A stretch of 8,685 bases of DNA from an uncultured Bacteroidales bacterium (GTDB lineage Bacteria > Bacteroidota > Bacteroidia > Bacteroidales > UBA4417). Under the pieces are notes generated by a model. The model saw only the letters and a list, made by a program, of their open reading frames with translations. It had not been told where the DNA came from and made no database searches. The position numbers were made by a program, and so were the translations under genes. This document shows, piece after piece, positions 6,459-8,685 of the stretch; position 1 is the first letter of the stretch; every line of letters begins with the position of its first letter. The stretch covers positions 1 to 8,685 of the forward strand of contig CALCJE010000365.1 in the NCBI GenBank assembly GCA_937965665.1, given 5' to 3'.

Positions 6459-6460
6459 TG
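6430..6460 (+). promoter_or_regulatory. Consensus Bacteroidota promoter for the lipoprotein/nuclease genes
   Basis: TTTG at 6430-6433 and TAGGTTTG at 6453-6460 match the -33 and -7 consensus elements without mismatch, with a 19-base spacing. Transcription would start near 6467, giving a leader of about 210 bases before the ATG at 6680. The long leader makes a second, nearer promoter possible, but none with an exact -7 box is seen there. Confidence 0.6.
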
Positions 6461-6564
6461 TTGTTCCTACTGTAGAGACCCACTCCTATTCCCTTATTAG
6501 CGCTCAATTATTACTCTTCAAAAAAAATCCGGATTCTCGACTCCTAAAAATGAGCTCCTTAAAA

Positions 6565-6608
6565 AACAACTGATCTGGTTTTTACAACTTTACCCTGATT
6601 TAGTTGTT
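6565..6608 (+). repeat. Imperfect hairpin in the lipoprotein gene leader
   Basis: AACAACT (6565-6571) pairs exactly with AGTTGTT (6602-6608). Inside, GATCTGG and CCCTGAT can pair partly, with mismatches, around a T-rich loop. It lies 70-115 bases before the ATG at 6680 and, if transcription starts near 6467, would be part of the 5' leader. No known riboswitch class is recognised. Confidence 0.35.
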
Positions 6609-6679
6609 CAATTAATCAGAAAAGGCCCGGCTGTTTACGATTGAACTGTTTAGCACAAAAATCCTAAAATATACCAACG

Positions 6680-7123
6680 ATGAAATACACATTTATCCTT
6701 GCACTGGCTATCAGTTTACTGAGTTCATGCTCCATGTTTCCTAACCAAGAGGTAAAGGTGCTGTCAGCCAGAGTCGACTCTCTTGCCAGGATCATTGATA
6801 CATTAACAGAGCAAAATAAAACACTCGACGAAGAATTTACCTGGATTGAAAACGAGCTTGTAAATATAAACTCGAAACAGTCGCAAAAGCCAAATGTGGC
6901 AACAACAATCACTACGCCTGCCACTCAAACAGAGACTGTAGTTGCTAAACCTGCCAACGACTGGCAATGCCAGGCATTAACCAGTTCGGGGAAAAGATGC
7001 AGCCGACCGGCCATTGAAGGATCGAAATACTGCTGGCAGCATAAAAAAACCTACGAACCCAATAATCCATCCCCGGCATCAAAGCCAAAACCAGCAGAAT
7101 CTTCAAATGCTGATAAAAAATGA
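6680..7123 (+). CDS. Lipoprotein with coiled coil and C3H (DUF5763-like) motif
   Basis: The 147-residue protein starts with a lipoprotein signal peptide (MKYTFILALAISLLSSC) whose lipobox LSSC puts the lipidated cysteine at C17, so the mature protein should be anchored in the envelope. Residues about 24-66 are a heptad-like, charged helix (VLSARVDSLARIIDTL...) suited to a coiled coil and oligomerisation. A Thr/Gln-rich spacer (70-95) leads to a compact motif with C97, C107, C118 and H121 (WQCQAL, GKRCSRPA, GSKYCWQHK), spaced C-x9-C-x10-C-x2-H. This pattern resembles the DUF5763 family, a small probable zinc site of unknown function. The C-terminus is Pro/Lys/Ser-rich. Its coupling to a thermonuclease 65 bases downstream suggests a nucleic-acid-related envelope role, by inference only. 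Confidence 0.78.
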   Translation: MKYTFILALAISLLSSCSMFPNQEVKVLSARVDSLARIIDTLTEQNKTLDEEFTWIENELVNINSKQSQKPNVATTITTPATQTETVVAKPANDWQCQALTSSGKRCSRPAIEGSKYCWQHKKTYEPNNPSPASKPKPAESSNADKK

Positions 7124-7188
7124 GATACTGGCCTGGTTATTCTTGCGAACAGACAGCTAAAGTTTCATTTGTAAAAACAATTTAAGAG

Positions 7189-7644
7189 ATGAAGACTTTA
7201 TGGATACTTTTACTTTTTGCCCTTCTGCCTATTAACGAAAGCTTTAAAGCGAAGGTTATTGGTGTCACCAGCGGAGACGCAATAGTTGTAAAACTGGATG
7301 ATAAAACCCAGCAGATAGTCCGGCTGGAAGGCATTGACTGCCCTGAACTGAAACAAGCTTATGGCGACAGTGCTAAAATGGCTACCGTGGCATTGTGTTT
7401 CGAAAAACGTGTGCGGGTTGAAAAAGTAGGTGTTGATACCTATGGCCGTACGCTTGCTTTTGTGTATGTGAATGATGTTTGTATTAACAAGGAACTGCTC
7501 CGTAAAGGACTTGCCTGGCATTACAAAGACTTTAACAACGATCCTGAACTGGCTCAGCTCGAAACGGAAGCGCGTGCTAAAAAAATTGGATTATGGAGCC
7601 AGGCCGATCCGGTGGCTCCATGGGATTTCAGGCATAAAAGGTAA
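7189..7644 (+). CDS. Exported SNase-like thermonuclease
   Basis: This is a staphylococcal-nuclease-fold protein of 151 residues, expected to cut DNA or RNA with Ca2+. Catalytic positions of S. aureus nuclease (D21, R35, D40, E43, R87) have clear equivalents: D30 in TSGDAI, R45, D50 and E53 in VRLEGIDCPE, and R87 in YGRTLAFV. The family's frequent DGDT loop reads SGDA here, keeping the metal-ligand Asp. The end (GLWSQADPVAPWDFRHKR) is the typical SNase close. The hydrophobic N-terminus (about 1-14) is a likely signal peptide, so the enzyme should act outside the cytoplasm; there is no lipobox. ATG 7189 is preceded by AAGAG, a weak Shine-Dalgarno. The upstream gap has TTG at 7143 and TTCATTTG at 7164-7171 (one mismatch to -7), so co-transcription with the lipoprotein gene or a weak promoter of its own are both possible. 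Confidence 0.9.
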   Translation: MKTLWILLLFALLPINESFKAKVIGVTSGDAIVVKLDDKTQQIVRLEGIDCPELKQAYGDSAKMATVALCFEKRVRVEKVGVDTYGRTLAFVYVNDVCINKELLRKGLAWHYKDFNNDPELAQLETEARAKKIGLWSQADPVAPWDFRHKR

Positions 7645-7731
7645 TAAAGAAATGCAACTTTACACTTCCGGCAAATCGGAAACGAGTCCAGGTAAGGACA
7701 TCAACCTGAATGTAATTTAAGCTGCATCAAA

Positions 7732-7746
7732 GCTGCCTCAGGCAAC
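7732..7746 (-). terminator. Weak candidate terminator at the parE stop codon
   Basis: On the minus strand the RNA can form a 6-pair stem (GUUGCC with GGCAGC, one G-U pair) around a UGA loop that is the parE stop codon itself, followed by UUUGAU. The stem is short and the U run weak. On the + strand the same sequence has one C-A mismatch and is followed by TTCTTCC. It lies in the 93-bp gap between the convergent SNase and parE genes, where a terminator would be expected. Confidence 0.3.
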
Positions 7747-8685
7747 TTCTTCCAGTATTTTTTCTTCTATTTCTCCTTCGTTCCGGAGATTATCGATTAT
7801 AAATAACTGTCGTTCAGGAGTATTGCTACCCATATAAAACGAAAGCAGGCCTTCAATTTCAGAAATATGTTTCAGTATTACCGGGTCGAGGCGCATGGAT
7901 GCACCTATAAAATGGCGGAATTCATCAGGTGATATTTCACCAAGACCTTTAAAACGGGTAATCTCCGGGTTTGGCCCAAGTTCCTTCACAGCGTCAAGTC
8001 TTTCCTGCTCGGAATAACAGTAATTCGTCTTTTTCTTATTCCTGACCCTGAATAACGGAGTCTGAAGAATATAAACATGGCCTGATTTCACCAGGTCGGG
8101 GAAAAACTGCAGAAAAAACGTGAGCAGCAACAGCCTGATATGCATACCATCCACGTCGGCATCGGTGGCAATCACAATATTGTTGTAACGCAGGTTTTCG
8201 ATATCATCTTCAATATTGAGTGCCGCCTGCAACAGGTTAAATTCCTCATTCTCGTAAACCACTTTTTTGCTTTTCCCATAGCAATTCAGCGGCTTGCCTT
8301 TCAGGCTGAATACGGCCTGGGTGTTTACATCGCGCGATTTGGTGATGGAACCGCTTGCCGAATCTCCCTCGGTGATAAACAGTGTTGTCTCGAGGCGGCG
8401 TTCATCGTTGCTATTGTAATGCAACCGGCAATCGCGGAGTTTTTTATTATGAAGGCTTACCTTTTTTACACTCTCCTTTGCCAGTTTTTTAATACTGGCC
8501 ATGTCCTTGCGTTCTTTTTCCGATTGAAGGATTTTTCGGTAAAGTGCTTCGGCGGTATCCGAATTCATGTGAAGAAAGTTATCCAGCTTTTTCTTCAGAA
8601 TATCAGTAATAAATTTATTGATGGTAATGCCACCCGGTTCAATATGCTGTGAACCGAGTTTTGTTTTGGTCTGCGACTCGAATAG
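7738..8685 (-). CDS. parE: DNA topoisomerase IV subunit B, C-terminal 315 residues (5' end outside the window)
   Basis: The ATPase subunit of topoisomerase IV pairs with ParC to decatenate replicated chromosomes. The frame is open to the window edge at 8685, so the N-terminal ATPase domain is missing; an internal ATG at 8568 is not the start. The visible part begins with LFESQTKTKLGS, the QTKxKL lysine region of the transducer domain. The TOPRIM domain follows, with the EGDSASGS motif at visible residues 106-113 and the acidic DADVDG at 175-180, then RFKGLGE at 244-250, and ends FYMGSNTPERQLFIIDNL near the C-terminus. EGDSASGS where GyrB usually has EGDSAGGS, and the short acidic C-terminus (EGEIEEKILEEVA), fit the Bacteroidota ParE group better than GyrB. 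It converges with the SNase gene, so parC is not directly downstream. Confidence 0.88.
   Translation of the reverse strand, partial: LFESQTKTKLGSQHIEPGGITINKFITDILKKKLDNFLHMNSDTAEALYRKILQSEKERKDMASIKKLAKESVKKVSLHNKKLRDCRLHYNSNDERRLETTLFITEGDSASGSITKSRDVNTQAVFSLKGKPLNCYGKSKKVVYENEEFNLLQAALNIEDDIENLRYNNIVIATDADVDGMHIRLLLLTFFLQFFPDLVKSGHVYILQTPLFRVRNKKKTNYCYSEQERLDAVKELGPNPEITRFKGLGEISPDEFRHFIGASMRLDPVILKHISEIEGLLSFYMGSNTPERQLFIIDNLRNEGEIEEKILEEVA

Larger units (their letters stand above)
6260..6679. other. Intergenic region with nested inverted repeats and a promoter
   Basis: These 420 bases hold no convincing gene. Seen in order: a palindrome ATTTGCAAAT (6293-6302); an 8-bp inverted repeat (6367-6396); a 9-bp inverted repeat spanning a consensus promoter (6404-6460); a T- and C-rich stretch of about 100 bases; and an imperfect hairpin (6565-6608) in the presumed leader of the following lipoprotein gene. 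No tRNA, CRISPR unit or insertion-sequence end is recognised. There is no clear stem-plus-T-run terminator for the upstream cluster. Confidence 0.55.

Noticed and set aside
7472..7720. 82-codon open frame overlapping the end of the SNase gene, including a 22-codon tail (7652-7720) after its stop
   Set aside because: The first two thirds are an out-of-frame reading of conserved SNase sequence; the tail alone has no recognisable feature or strong ribosome-binding site.
8140..8652. 170-codon open frame on the + strand, antisense to parE
   Set aside because: It lies wholly opposite the strongly conserved TOPRIM-coding sequence, has a Cys/Phe/Ile-rich composition typical of antisense shadows, and shows no domain.

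Overview
The window looks like chromosomal DNA of a member of the Bacteroidota, probably the Bacteroidales or relatives. Three things point there: promoter-like sequences of the Bacteroidota type (TTG/TTTG at -33, TAnnTTTG at -7), AT-rich leaders without strong Shine-Dalgarno sites, and protein families typical of the phylum (GYF_2-domain membrane proteins, GYF_2-CD225, DUF2752, WG repeats, a DUF5763-like Cys/His motif, and a type IIA topoisomerase B subunit with the sequence style of Bacteroidota ParE). This assignment is inferred from style and was not confirmed by a search.

Layout: (1) 3-119, the C-terminal end of an unidentified + strand gene that overlaps tail to tail with rlmD. (2) 109-1536, minus strand, a complete RlmD/TrmA-family 23S rRNA m5U methyltransferase. 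(3) 1537-1882, a 346-bp intergenic stretch with a -7-like box for rlmD, an 8-bp tandem repeat and a possible -7 box for the next gene. (4) 1883-3391, bifunctional NAD(P)HX epimerase/dehydratase (nnr), a metabolite-repair enzyme. (5) 3439-6259, the most unusual part: a good promoter followed by three consecutive genes that each start with a GYF_2 domain but carry different C-terminal modules (three membrane helices plus WG repeats; proline-rich linker plus GRAM/PH-like domain; proline-rich linker plus CD225/dispanin membrane domain). A translationally coupled DUF2752 membrane protein follows. (6) 6260-6679, a 420-bp intergenic region with a near-perfect promoter whose -7 box lies inside one arm of an inverted repeat, and further inverted repeats upstream and downstream. 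(7) 6680-7644, a lipoprotein with a coiled coil and a C3H zinc-binding-like motif, then an exported SNase-like thermonuclease. (8) 7738-8685, minus strand, the C-terminal 315 residues of topoisomerase IV subunit B (parE), running off the window.

Housekeeping genes (rlmD, nnr, parE) flank two accessory modules. The GYF_2/DUF2752 cluster is best read as an operon for a membrane-associated assembly. GYF domains of eukaryotes bind proline-rich peptides, and two of the three proteins carry proline-rich segments directly after their GYF_2 domain, so intra- or intermolecular GYF-proline contacts are a reasonable, untested idea. The lipoprotein/nuclease pair may act together on nucleic acid in the cell envelope, but this rests only on adjacency and on the motifs.
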